DNA of 64,000 bases, from contig JAWKHI010000031.1 in assembly GCA_041394885.1 (NCBI GenBank), forward strand, positions 18,743 through 82,742, read 5' to 3'. The stretch is from DSOI01 sp041394885. GTDB lineage: Bacteria; Acidobacteriota; Terriglobia; Bryobacterales; Bryobacteraceae. A model generated the notes under the pieces. That model ran no database searches. It was not told the DNA's origin and saw only the letters and a list, made by a program, of their open reading frames with translations. The translations under genes and the position numbers were made by a program. Numbering within the stretch: the stretch's first letter is position 1; each line of letters begins with the position of its first letter. Of this stretch, positions 28,024-36,390 are shown in pieces.

Positions 28024-30084
28024 ATGCCGGCGGCCCATCCATCGTTGCGCGAATATACAATCAGAGAAGGCACGGAGGAACAACGTCCCATGTCCGGACA
28101 ACTCGTCAGTTTCGGGGCCGCGATCTGCCAGGATCTCGAGCAGGCCCGCCGCCGGGAGTGGCTGGAGACCAACGGACTCGGCGGCTTCGCCTGTTCCACC
28201 ATCGCCGGCCTGAACACCCGGCGCTATCACGGGCTCCTCACTCCCGCGCTCCAGCCGCCCGGTGGGCGCATGTTGCTGTTGTCGAAAATGGAAGAGACGC
28301 TCGTGCTCGACGGGCTGCGTCATGACCTGGGTGTCAACGAGTATCCCGGCGCCGTCCATCCGCGGGGCTATCGCAACCTCGCCGCCTTTCGGCTCGATCC
28401 CTATCCGGTCTTCACCTGGCGCATAGACAACGTGGAACTCGAGAAGCGCCTCTTTCTCGTTCACGGCGAGGACACCGTGGTGATCGAATATACGCTGCGC
28501 GGCGCTTCGAGCCGAGCCCATCTCGAGTTGCGGCCGCTGCTCGCTTTTCGCGACTACCACTCGATCACACGCGCCAATGACTCGATTCGACGCCATGTCG
28601 ACAGCGCCGCCGGCGTCGTCTCCGTTCGCCCCTACGACGGCCTCCCCGCTTTGCATTTCGCCCATCATGGCGAGGTGACCGTCACCGGCGATTGGTATTT
28701 CTATTTTCAATACGCGATGGAACGCGAGCGCGGGCTGGATTCCGAAGAGGATCTCTTCCAGCCCTTCGTCCTCCACTACGATCTCGACGAAACGCACCCC
28801 AACGCCGTGGTGATCGCCTCCACCGATAACGCCCGCCGCGCCGCCGACGCTCCCCTCTTGCGCGATCGCGAAGAACGGCGCCGCCGCGATCTCACCGTGG
28901 ACGCCGTCGATTCCCTCGACGCCGCACTGCGGCTCGCCGCGGACCAGTTCATCGTTCGCCGCGGCGACGGTTACAGCGTGATCGCCGGCTATCCCTGGTT
29001 CACCGATTGGGGGCGCGACACCATGATCGCGCTACCGGGGCTTACACTCACCACCGGCCGCCACGGCGTCGCTCGCGGCATCCTGGCCGCGTTCGCCGAA
29101 AACATCGACATGGGCATGCTGCCCAACCGCTTCCCCGACGCCGGAGAGACGCCCGAATACAACACCGCCGACGCCACTCTCTGGTATTTCGAGGCCATAC
29201 GCGCCTACCTCGAATCCACCCGCGACGAAGCCTTCGTCCTCGGCCTGTTCCCCAAGCTGCGCGACATCGTCGAGTGGCACTTGCGCGGCACGCGCTACGG
29301 CATCGCGGCCACCGCCGACGGTCTGCTGCGTTGCGGCGTACCGGGCGTCCAGCTTACCTGGATGGATGCCAAGATCGACGATTGGGTGGTCACCCCGCGC
29401 ACCGGGTGCCCCGTGGAGATTCAGGCTCTCTGGTACAACGCACTTCGCGTCGCCGAAGACCTCTCCATCCGCGCCGGCGACGCGGAATTCGCCTCGCTGT
29501 GCCGTTCCACCGCCGACAACGCCCGCGACAGTTTCAACAAGGTGTTCTGGAACTCGGGCGCCGGCTATCTGGCCGACGTAGTGGAAGGTAATGAGCGGGA
29601 TTTCACACTGCGGCCCAACCAGATCATCGCCGTCAGCCTCCCCCATTCGATGCTCGATCCCGGCCCCGCCCGCAGCGTGGTGGAGGCCGTCCGCCGCCAA
29701 CTGCTCACGCCCATGGGCCTCCGCACCCTCCCCGAGCGCGACCCCTCCTATCGCCCCCGCTACGAAGGCGGCGTTTGGGAGCGCGATTCCGCCTATCATC
29801 AGGGCACCGTTTGGCCCTGGCTGATCGGGCCGTTTGTCGACGCTTGGCTCCGCACCGGCGGCGATCCCGTCTTCGCCCGCGAGTGCCTCGACGCGTTTCG
29901 CGATCATCTCTGCGATGCGGGCCTCGGACAGATCTCCGAGATCGCCGACGCCGCGGCGCCGCATACCCCGCGCGGCTGCTTCGCCCAAGCCTGGAGCGTC
30001 GCCGAAATCCTGCGCGCACGGCATCGGCTCGCCGCGGAGTCCCTTCCGGAGCCGCCCAAGGCTGCCGTCGCCAAGGCCTGTTGA
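28024..30084 (+). CDS. Amylo-alpha-1,6-glucosidase (glycogen debranching enzyme family)
   Basis: A 686-residue cytosolic protein. The N-terminal domain has 'WLETNGLGGFACSTIAGLNTRRYHGLL', the hallmark start of bacterial and archaeal GDE proteins, and the C-terminal barrel includes 'GYPWFTDWGRDTMIALPG' near residue 325 and 'EYNTADATLWYFEA'. Such enzymes hydrolyse alpha-1,6 branches of glycogen. A second ATG at 28090, preceded by GGAGG, begins closer to the conserved part and is an equally good start. The gene follows the GH63-like glucosidase by two bases, forming a glucan-degradation pair. Confidence 0.9.
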   Translation: MPAAHPSLREYTIREGTEEQRPMSGQLVSFGAAICQDLEQARRREWLETNGLGGFACSTIAGLNTRRYHGLLTPALQPPGGRMLLLSKMEETLVLDGLRHDLGVNEYPGAVHPRGYRNLAAFRLDPYPVFTWRIDNVELEKRLFLVHGEDTVVIEYTLRGASSRAHLELRPLLAFRDYHSITRANDSIRRHVDSAAGVVSVRPYDGLPALHFAHHGEVTVTGDWYFYFQYAMERERGLDSEEDLFQPFVLHYDLDETHPNAVVIASTDNARRAADAPLLRDREERRRRDLTVDAVDSLDAALRLAADQFIVRRGDGYSVIAGYPWFTDWGRDTMIALPGLTLTTGRHGVARGILAAFAENIDMGMLPNRFPDAGETPEYNTADATLWYFEAIRAYLESTRDEAFVLGLFPKLRDIVEWHLRGTRYGIAATADGLLRCGVPGVQLTWMDAKIDDWVVTPRTGCPVEIQALWYNALRVAEDLSIRAGDAEFASLCRSTADNARDSFNKVFWNSGAGYLADVVEGNERDFTLRPNQIIAVSLPHSMLDPGPARSVVEAVRRQLLTPMGLRTLPERDPSYRPRYEGGVWERDSAYHQGTVWPWLIGPFVDAWLRTGGDPVFARECLDAFRDHLCDAGLGQISEIADAAAPHTPRGCFAQAWSVAEILRARHRLAAESLPEPPKAAVAKAC

Positions 30085-30146
30085 CATGGCCTTCCTGGAT
30101 CGCCTACCCTTGCCGGGGTAAACGTCACAATCCCCAAGGAGGCTAC

Positions 30147-30620
30147 ATGCCGCTCGAAATCCGCGAACTGAACATCAAGGCCAATATCAACGATGGCAAA
30201 ACAGCCGGAGTGGTGGAGAAATTGGCAATCGAGGTGGCAAATCTCGGCAAGCTCGTCGCGGCTCTCCAGAGCGCGGTGGAGGTGAAACCCACCGGCGACG
30301 TAGTTATTACCGCGAAGGATTTGTCAGTGGCCGCCGCGGGCCGTATCGCAGTGCGGACCGCGACCACGCTCGCCGTGAGGGCGGACACCGGCATCGCGGT
30401 CGACACTTCCAATGCGGTCATCAACTGCGGTGGCAACTTCCAGGTGTCGGCCACGGGCAAAGTCAACCTCAACGGCAGGACCGAGGCCTCGATTTCGAGC
30501 GGCACCGCGTCCGTAGTCTTGAAGGGCAACGGAAGCGTGACGATCTCCGGCGGAAGCACGATCGACATCAAGTCCGCCTCGATGGTCAACATCAAGGGCA
30601 GCAAGGTCTTGACGAACTGA
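30147..30620 (+). CDS. Orphan DUF5908/VgrG-tip-like spike protein
   Basis: A 157-residue protein with an AAGGAGG ribosome site five bases before the ATG. The first 15 residues ('MPLEIRELNIKAN') resemble DUF5908, a small protein of contractile-injection loci. Residues 50-157 are made of short repeats with hydrophobic residues every second position and many G, S, T and N ('VNLNGRTEASISSG', 'VTISGGSTIDIKS'), as in the triple-stranded beta-helix of gp5/VgrG spikes, ending 'VNIKGSKV'. No sheath, tube or baseplate genes are nearby. It is either an isolated spike-like protein or a relic; the fusion of the two parts is inferred. Confidence 0.6.
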   Translation: MPLEIRELNIKANINDGKTAGVVEKLAIEVANLGKLVAALQSAVEVKPTGDVVITAKDLSVAAAGRIAVRTATTLAVRADTGIAVDTSNAVINCGGNFQVSATGKVNLNGRTEASISSGTASVVLKGNGSVTISGGSTIDIKSASMVNIKGSKVLTN

Positions 30621-31074
30621 AGAGCCGGCGGCGGCTGGGGCTCACCGGTAAAACGGCTGCCAGGTAATCCATCGCGGACCGTAATGCGGCTCCGCTCGCC
30701 CATGCTCGAGCGCGCCCAGGTCCGGCGCCTTTCCCGTAAACCCGTCGTTGATCGTCGGCAGGACCACGCCGGCGTCGATCGCCTTCGAGTTCGCTTTCAA
30801 CCGGAAGTTCAGGTCCATCGCATGGTAGACGCGATGACGGTGGGCCGGGTCCGGCGGCGTGAGGTTCTCGAAGATGTCGTAGTCCACCTCCACGCCGTGC
30901 GCCTCTTGCCCCGTCGCCTTCTGGAACTCGGCGAGCGTTGCAAAGTTCCGCCAGTCGGATTGGTCCGCATCGTAGGCGGTTTTTCCCGGCGCCGGAGCAA
31001 GCCAGGCATACTGCTTGCTCACGTTGCGGTTGGGACGGAAGCCGTCATAGTCACTGCTATAGTTGGCGGTCGCA

Positions 31075-31745
31075 TTTCGCCGGATCCCAGTAACAGGGTT
31101 TACTGACTCCGGCCTTCCACTGATCGGGAACGAGCAGCTTTGTGACTCCGCCGAAGAAGGTGAGCATTCGCGTGTGAGAGGCGATCCAGTCGGGCAGGCT
31201 GCGCGTCCAAGTGGCTTCGGCGTAGGTGTAGTTACTGGCGCCGAGCACGGCCACGAATAGGTAGGCGTGGCGTGTCTGGCCGGTAGCCGGATCGAGTACG
31301 CCGACGGTGTCGCCGGCGTGGTCGACGAAAATCTTCTCGCCGGCGCGGTGTTCCTGCCGCATCACCACGCCGAGATGCCGGGCCCATTCGCGATATTGTT
31401 CGCAGAACCAACTGTAGTTGACGCCGTCCGGATTCTGTTCCTTGAACTCCTCCCAAACCAGTTGCAGGGTGACGTTGCGATTCGATTTCAGCTCCTTGTG
31501 GATATGGATGAAGTCGGGTTTTGGCCTAGGTTGGTCCGGCGCAGTGGCCGGCTGCGATGGGAACAATAGCTGCTCCAGTTGGGTGTCGTCGAGGGGATCC
31601 GGCAAAGGCCAGGTGAGGTTGCGGCTGCGGCCCGTTCCAGGTACCGCTGGACGGTGCCTTTGCCGATATGACAAACGCCGGCGATCTGGCGTTCGCTGAG
31701 TTGGGCTTCATGGTGAAGCCGGAGGACTTCTTTGATCTTGCGCAT
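31075..31745 (-). pseudogene. istA: IS21 transposase istA, frameshifted and truncated
   Basis: From ATG 31745 the first 40 residues ('MRKIKEVLRLHHEAQLSERQ', 'HIGKGTVQRYLERA') are the N-terminal helix-turn-helix of IS21 IstA. One base is missing or extra near 31630, after which the second frame gives 'LTWPLPDPLDDTQLEQLLFP', then 'VVMRQEHRAGEKIFVDHAGDTV' and 'FVAVLGASNYTYAEATWTRSLPDWI', the start of the DDE catalytic domain. The frame ends at 'FFGGVTKLLVPDQWKAGVSK', about halfway through a full IstA of roughly 500 residues. The last catalytic residues and istB are absent. Confidence 0.85.
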
Positions 31746-31850
31746 CGGTAATCTTCTTTCCGGCACGTGATCTCCTTTCTCGATCAGGAGACCACCGCCT
31801 TTGGTGGATTACCCGCGCCAGCCCTCCTGGGCCGATCCATTCCGGTCAAC

Positions 31851-32015
31851 CGGTTCAGTGTTCCGGTAAGTGGTCCACCGTTCCGGTTAACGGTCCGTCA
31901 TTCCGGTCGGGGCCGGAAAGTGGACCGCTTCGCGGCGGAACGCTGGACCGCTTCCTACCGGAATCGTGGACCGCTTCCCGGCGGAATCGGTGGACCACTT
32001 CGACCGGAATACACA
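31851..32015. repeat. Cluster of degenerate IS21-end repeats
   Basis: Four direct copies of a 23-25 base unit (TGGACCGCTTC, 2-4 bases, CGGAAT/C) start at 31921, 31944, 31967 and 31991. Between 31851 and 31915 at least three inverted, more diverged copies (TTCCGGT...GGTCC) occur. Multiple repeats of this kind are the transposase-binding sites at IS21-family ends. They lie upstream of istA and end at the element's terminus. Confidence 0.75.
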
Positions 32016-32797
32016 GATCGCTTCGCCGTCGCCCGCCCCCTTGATCGTGATCGGCTTCTCGGCTGTTCCCTTCAGCGATAGTGACCACGATCCGGTGAAC
32101 GGCGCGCTCAAAGGATCCACATAGTTCAGCCGTTCCGGCCGGTACAAACCCGCGTGCACCAGAATGGTGTCGCCCGGCTGGGCCTTCTTCATTCGCACCG
32201 CGGTCCAGTCACCGCGGCCCTCGCCGTAATAGGCGGCCTTGATCCCGATGAAGCTCGGCTCTTCCCGCGGACCCTGATGGTCCGGCGGGTAGACATGCAG
32301 AACGCGTCCGCCGGCGTAGGGCTTCGGTTCGCTCCGTGTGGCCACCGTGACGCGCTGCTGCGCCTGTCCGCTCACGCCGTCCGGATCGCGCAGCGTGAAT
32401 TCACATTCGTAGCTGGTGGCCGGCTCCAGGTTCAGGATGCTGCCCGCGAAGCCTTCCGGCACCGTATAGGTCATGCTCTCGCGATCCCTGTATACGCGCT
32501 CGCCCCCGACGCGCAGCAGCGGCAATCCGGGGCGCCATGTCGAGTCGCCGGCCTTGCGGAAGCGGACGTCGACCACCGCGTTCCGGTTCGCGTCGCCTTC
32601 GATCGTCCACTCGAATCCGAGATTGAGCAGCGTCGGATGTTCAACGTGGAAACGGCCGGCTACGGCGCCATTTTGTGCTTGCAGCGTGAAACCGGTGAAC
32701 AGAAGCAATGTGGCAATTCGCATGGTGAGGTTCTTGATGATCGTACCTCAAGCCGCGAGGCGGACAAGGTTTCGCCGCCACAACGGATCTGCCGGGC

Positions 32798-33418
32798 TTA
32801 GCCGGCGGCGCCGCTGGCGGCCTTGTTCGGTTCCCACAGCACTTCGTCGCCGCCCACCGCCTTCACCGCCCAGCGGCTGAATACGAACAGGGCGTCCGAC
32901 AGCCGGTTCAGGTAGCGGATCGCTTCGCCGGGCACTTCCTCGGCCCGCGCCAAAGCCACCGCGATCCGTTCGGCGCGGCGGCATATCGTCCGCGCGGCGT
33001 GGAGCTCCGCATTGAGGCGCGAACCACCGGGAAGCACGAATGACCGCAGAGGTGTCAGTTCGTCGTTCATCGCGTCGATCTCGGTCTCGAGCTGGACCAC
33101 TTCCGCTTCGGTCACGCGCGGCTGCTTCGGATGCACATCGGCCGGCAGCGTGGCGAGGATGGACCCGAGGTTGAACAACTCATGCTGCACACGAAGCAGA
33201 ATCGCCGCCAACGCCACCGTCCCCGGCGCGGCCAGCGCCGATTCCCGCGCCATCCCCAGGAACGCGTTCAGCTCATCCACCGTGCCGTAGCACTCGATGC
33301 GAAGAGCATCCTTGGCCACGCGCTGGCCGCCCACCAGTGACGTGTCGCCGCTGTCGCCGCGCTTGGTGTAGATGCGGTTCAGGGCCACGTGAGGGTCGTG
33401 ATAGGTGGGGTCCGCCAT
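32798..33418 (-). CDS. Cob(I)alamin adenosyltransferase, PduO type
   Basis: The start at 33418 gives 206 residues that begin 'MADPTYHDPHVALNRIYTKRGDSGDTSLVGG', the ATP-binding N-terminus of PduO-type adenosyltransferases. 'ECYGTVDELNAFLG' near residue 42 and 'RTICRRAER' with 'YLNRLSDALFV' near the C-terminus are the other family signatures. The enzyme converts cob(I)alamin to adenosylcobalamin. It is divergent from the adenosylcobalamin-dependent mutase gene at 33486, with only 67 bases between them, so the two very probably form one functional unit: cofactor maker and cofactor user. No cobalamin riboswitch is visible in the gap. Confidence 0.93.
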   Translation of the reverse strand: MADPTYHDPHVALNRIYTKRGDSGDTSLVGGQRVAKDALRIECYGTVDELNAFLGMARESALAAPGTVALAAILLRVQHELFNLGSILATLPADVHPKQPRVTEAEVVQLETEIDAMNDELTPLRSFVLPGGSRLNAELHAARTICRRAERIAVALARAEEVPGEAIRYLNRLSDALFVFSRWAVKAVGGDEVLWEPNKAASGAAG

Positions 33419-33485
33419 TTGGTTCTCTACCAGGATGGCACGGCCGCTCGGCAAGCGGCGCGGAGTGGGATGATGTTGGTGAGCG

Positions 33486-35066
33486 ATGACGAAGAAACTC
33501 GAGCCGCCCGTGGAAACCCTCTCCGGAATTCCCGTGGAGCCCTGCTACTTCCCGTCTGGCCGGCCACCGGAACCGCCGCCGGGCGAGTTTCCGTACACAC
33601 GCGGCATCCACGCCACCATGTACCGCGGACGGCTATGGACGATGCGGCAGTTCTCCGGTTTCGGCACCCCTGAGGAGACCAACCGCCGCTATCGCTATCT
33701 CCTCGGCCAAGGGCAAACCGGACTCTCGGTTGCCTTCGATCTGCCCACGCTCATGGGCTACGATTCCGATCATCCGCAATCGCTCGGCGAGGTGGGCAAG
33801 TGCGGCGTGGCGATTTCCTCGCTGGAAGACATGGAGACGCTGCTCGCCGAGATTCCGCTCGATCGCGTCAGCGTGTCGATGACGATCAACTCCCCGGCCT
33901 CGATCCTCTGGGCCATGTATCTCGTGGTCGCCGAAAAACAGGGCGTCGCGTGGGATCGGCTCAACGGCACGCTCCAGAACGACATCCTCAAGGAGTACAG
34001 CGCCCAGAAGGAGTACATTTATCCCCCGCGCCCCTCGATGCGCCTGGTTACCGATTCGATCGTGTTCGGCGCGGAGCAGGCGCCGCGATTCAATCCAATC
34101 TCCATCTCCGGCTATCACATTCGCGAGGCCGGTTCCACCGCCGTGCAGGAACTCGCCTTCACTTTGCGCGATGGCATCGAGTATGTCGACGATGTCCTCG
34201 CCCGCGGACTGGACGTCGACGCCTTCGCCGGGCGCCTCAGTTTCTTCTTCAATTCGCACAACGATTTCTTCGAGGAAATCGCCAAGTTCCGCGCCGCCCG
34301 GCGCATGTGGGCCCACATCATGCGAGACCGTTTTGGGGCCAAGGAAGAAAGGTCCTGGAAGTTGCGTTTCCACGCCCAAACCGCCGGTTGTTCCCTCACC
34401 TGGCAGCAGCCCTACAACAACGTGATCCGCACCACCATGCAGGCGCTCGCCGCGGTGCTCGGCGGCTGTCAGTCCCTGCACACCAATTCCCTCGACGAAG
34501 CCTACGCCCTGCCTTCCGAACAGGCCGTCACCCTCGCGCTGCGCACGCAACAGATTCTTGCGTACGAATGCGGAATCACCGGCACGCCGGATCCACTGGG
34601 TGGGAGCTACTTTGTGGAGCAGCTCACCGATCGCGTGGAGGCCGAGGCGCTCGACTACATCCGCCGCATCGACGACATGGGCGGCATGGTACCGGCCCTC
34701 GAACGCGGCTTCCCGCAAGCCGAGATCGCCGACGCCAGCTACCGCTATCAGAAGCAGGTGGAGGAGGGCGAACGGGTGATCGTCGGCGTGAACGCCTTCC
34801 AGCAGGAAGACGAAGAGCCGATCGATCTGCTGCAAATCGGCGAGACCGCCGGGCAACGTCAGGTGAAAAAGCTGGCGGCACTCCGGAAGCGCCGCGACGC
34901 CGGGGCCGTGCGGCGCTCGATCGACGCGCTACGCCAAGGCGCCGCGGGCACCGTCAACACCATGCCGCTCATCATCGACTGCGTGCGCGCCTACGCCACC
35001 GTCGGCGAGATCTGCGACGCGCTCCGCGAGCAATTCGGTGTGTGGACCGAGCAAACCGCGCTGTAG
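33486..35066 (+). CDS. Acyl-CoA mutase large subunit, isobutyryl-CoA mutase-like
   Basis: A 526-residue TIM-barrel subunit of the methylmalonyl-CoA mutase family without the C-terminal B12-binding domain, which must come from a separate small subunit not in this window. 'GLSVAFDLPTLMGYDSDHP' and 'SISGYHIREAGST' (His211) are family motifs. The residue at the human MCM Tyr110 position is Phe56 (in WTMRQFSG), and the one at Arg228 is Gln174 (in KEYSAQKEYIYPP); the spacing of 118 is identical in both. Tyr and Arg bind the methylmalonyl carboxylate, whereas isobutyryl-CoA mutase has Phe and Gln. It therefore likely interconverts isobutyryl- and n-butyryl-CoA or a related acyl-CoA. The divergent adenosyltransferase supports B12 use. 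Confidence 0.88.
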   Translation: MTKKLEPPVETLSGIPVEPCYFPSGRPPEPPPGEFPYTRGIHATMYRGRLWTMRQFSGFGTPEETNRRYRYLLGQGQTGLSVAFDLPTLMGYDSDHPQSLGEVGKCGVAISSLEDMETLLAEIPLDRVSVSMTINSPASILWAMYLVVAEKQGVAWDRLNGTLQNDILKEYSAQKEYIYPPRPSMRLVTDSIVFGAEQAPRFNPISISGYHIREAGSTAVQELAFTLRDGIEYVDDVLARGLDVDAFAGRLSFFFNSHNDFFEEIAKFRAARRMWAHIMRDRFGAKEERSWKLRFHAQTAGCSLTWQQPYNNVIRTTMQALAAVLGGCQSLHTNSLDEAYALPSEQAVTLALRTQQILAYECGITGTPDPLGGSYFVEQLTDRVEAEALDYIRRIDDMGGMVPALERGFPQAEIADASYRYQKQVEEGERVIVGVNAFQQEDEEPIDLLQIGETAGQRQVKKLAALRKRRDAGAVRRSIDALRQGAAGTVNTMPLIIDCVRAYATVGEICDALREQFGVWTEQTAL

Positions 35067-35138
35067 GGCAGCTTCCGCGGACCCCACACCGTTCCATCGA
35101 AAGGCTGCGGAGGTCAAAGGGCCGGAGCCATGTCGCGG

Positions 35139-35400
35139 AGAGCCAGGTTCGAACGGAATCGCAAACGCCCTAGGCTCGTATGTTCGCAGCATCCTCTCCG
35201 GCGACTCACCCCTACGGCCGCTACGTGAGTGGCGACCGCGGCACGCTCACCGCCGAACAGCAACTCGGCCTCCGGATCTTCCGACGCAAAGGCAACGGCG
35301 CCGCCTGTCACGTCCGGCCGAACTTCACCGACGAGAAGTTGCACAACACTGGGGTCGCGTGGCACGACGGCAGTCTGGTGGCACGGAGGATGTTGTCTAG
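35139..35400 (+). pseudogene. Fragment of dihaem cytochrome c peroxidase/MauG-type gene
   Basis: In two neighbouring frames this stretch reads 'ALGSYVRSILSGDSP' followed by 'YVSGDRGTLTAEQQLGLRIF', 'KGNGAACHVRPNFTDEKLHNTGVAW', all of which resemble the second haem domain of MauG/CcP proteins. The CxxCH haem motif is broken: the first cysteine is replaced by glycine (G-A-A-C-H). Both ends are missing, and the fragment abuts the TacT-like toxin gene at 35397. No other reading of the 330-base gap between 35067 and 35396 is convincing. Confidence 0.6.
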
Positions 35401-35924
35401 CCACCCCGAATCGCTCCTCGGAGATCCTTGAGGAGCAGGAGCAATTGGAACGGATCTACCGGCGACTGCTCGAATTCGAAGTGTTCGTAGAACCGCCGGG
35501 CCGTCTCATCAATGGCGTGGACCATCACCGCGCGCACGCCGACGATATCCGCTGCCTGCTCGATCCGCGTCAATGCGTCGAACAGGAGCGCCTTGCCGAG
35601 CCCTTTGCCTTGCTGCGTTTTGTCCACCCCCAACCGCGCCAGCAAGACGATCCCGATTGGATGGTCGGCGAGCCCTTTCGCAATCCGCGCGGGGCTTTCG
35701 TGTTTGTGAACGGCCCCTGTTGTCAGGGAATAGTAGCCAGCCACGCGGTCCTCAGCCAGCGCCACATATGTCTTGGCTGAGTCTGCCTGCTGGTTCGTCC
35801 ACGCATACTTTTCCAGCCAGGAGTTGAGCGCCGCATTGCCGCAGTCGAACTGGGCCAGATCGTGCTCGCGACGAAGCTTCTCGATGACGAATTCCGGATT
35901 AACTGCTCTGCCGCTGGGCGACAT
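35397..35924 (-). CDS. GNAT toxin of a TacAT-type toxin-antitoxin pair
   Basis: A 175-residue acetyltransferase. 'FDCGNAALNSWLEKYAWTNQ' near residue 27 and 'YYSLTTGAV' are typical of TacT-family toxins, which acetylate aminoacyl-tRNA. The acetyl-CoA site is 'QQGKGLGKALL' near residue 104, and the catalytic tyrosine is likely that of 'ARRFYEHFEF'. The gene overlaps the 3' end of the DUF1778 antitoxin gene by 26 bases, the standard order for TacAT. The length equals the family's usual length, so the toxin looks intact. Confidence 0.9.
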   Translation of the reverse strand: MSPSGRAVNPEFVIEKLRREHDLAQFDCGNAALNSWLEKYAWTNQQADSAKTYVALAEDRVAGYYSLTTGAVHKHESPARIAKGLADHPIGIVLLARLGVDKTQQGKGLGKALLFDALTRIEQAADIVGVRAVMVHAIDETARRFYEHFEFEQSPVDPFQLLLLLKDLRGAIRGG

Positions 35925-36195
35925 GAGGCTCCCGGAATAGGCGGCGAAGGCGTGGCTTGTCCCGCGGGGGCCGATCCAGAGCCGCCAGGAATGTCTTCCA
36001 TTGCTTATCGTCTATCACGAATCGCGTCTGGTCCGACAATGCCTGTTCGGCTTTCTCACGGGCGCTCCGCATGATGAAGTCCGTCACGCTGACGCCCTCG
36101 CGCTCGGCTGCAACTTTGATCAGGGTCTCTTCCGCCGCCGTGGCACGAAGCTGAAAGCGACGATCGCGCGGCTGGTCGGGTGATGCCAGAGCCAT
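35899..36195 (-). CDS. DUF1778 antitoxin (TacA-like)
   Basis: A 98-residue protein. Residues 12-50 form a ribbon-helix-helix DNA-binding domain ('RFQLRATAAEETLIKVAAE') of the DUF1778 family, and the C-terminal part ('FLAALDRPPRDKPRLRRLF') is the peptide that wraps and blocks the GNAT toxin. Such antitoxins repress their own operon, so the 195 bases upstream (36196-36390) should carry the promoter and operator; no gene is visible there. Confidence 0.9.
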   Translation of the reverse strand: MALASPDQPRDRRFQLRATAAEETLIKVAAEREGVSVTDFIMRSAREKAEQALSDQTRFVIDDKQWKTFLAALDRPPRDKPRLRRLFREPHVAQRQSS

Positions 36196-36390
36196 TCCGG
36201 TTTGCCTCCCGTGTCCATTGTACTGCCGCTGTACTCCAGACGGCTACGAATCAGGCTGGCGCCGGTCGCAATAGGATCGTAACGAAGTGAGCGGTTCTTG
36301 CGCTCTATGCGCTGCGTTAATTCGCAGAATACGTAGCTTTCAGATTTCCAAGGAGTCCTCGAAGTTCGAATCCCTCACCGCCAGCCCTGC

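Larger units (their letters stand above)
31075..32015 (-). mobile_element. Truncated IS21-family insertion sequence
   Basis: One end is recognisable at 32015 (the minus strand reads TGTGTATTCCGGTCGAAG) followed by several repeats that fit IS21 terminal binding sites, then a partial istA reading frame. The opposite end, the rest of istA and all of istB are missing; the sequence passes directly into the interrupted beta-helix gene near 31075. The element cannot move on its own. Exact outer boundaries are uncertain by a few bases because no target-site duplication remains. Confidence 0.75.
30642..32723 (-). pseudogene. Secreted beta-helix protein split by an IS21 remnant
   Basis: The gene begins at 32723 with a signal peptide (MRIATLLLFTGFTLQAQ) and runs to about 32016, with 'AQPGDTILVHAGLYRPERLNY' typical of right-handed beta-helix (pectate-lyase-like) proteins. 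At 32015 the insertion-sequence end begins. The gene resumes near 31075 with 'ANYSSDYDGFRPN' and continues to the stop at 30642 ('AIDAGVVLPTINDGFTGKAPDLGALEHG', the usual C-terminus of the family). The middle of the protein, which should form most of the helix, is absent, so insertion was accompanied by a deletion. It is not functional as it stands. Confidence 0.75.

Noticed and set aside
31780..32015. CRISPR-like array because of regularly spaced 23-base repeats
   Set aside because: Units are directly adjacent and degenerate with no spacers, and they lie at the end of an IS21 element, where such transposase sites are expected.
33419..33485. Possible cobalamin riboswitch between adenosyltransferase and mutase genes
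   Set aside because: The gap is only 67 bases, too short for the riboswitch, and no B12-box-like core was seen.
36335..36390. A 'GTTCGAATCCC...CGCCA' string resembling a tRNA T-loop and 3' end
   Set aside because: The T-stem halves do not pair and no acceptor, D or anticodon arms are found upstream, so it is not a tRNA; at most a chance match or old scar.
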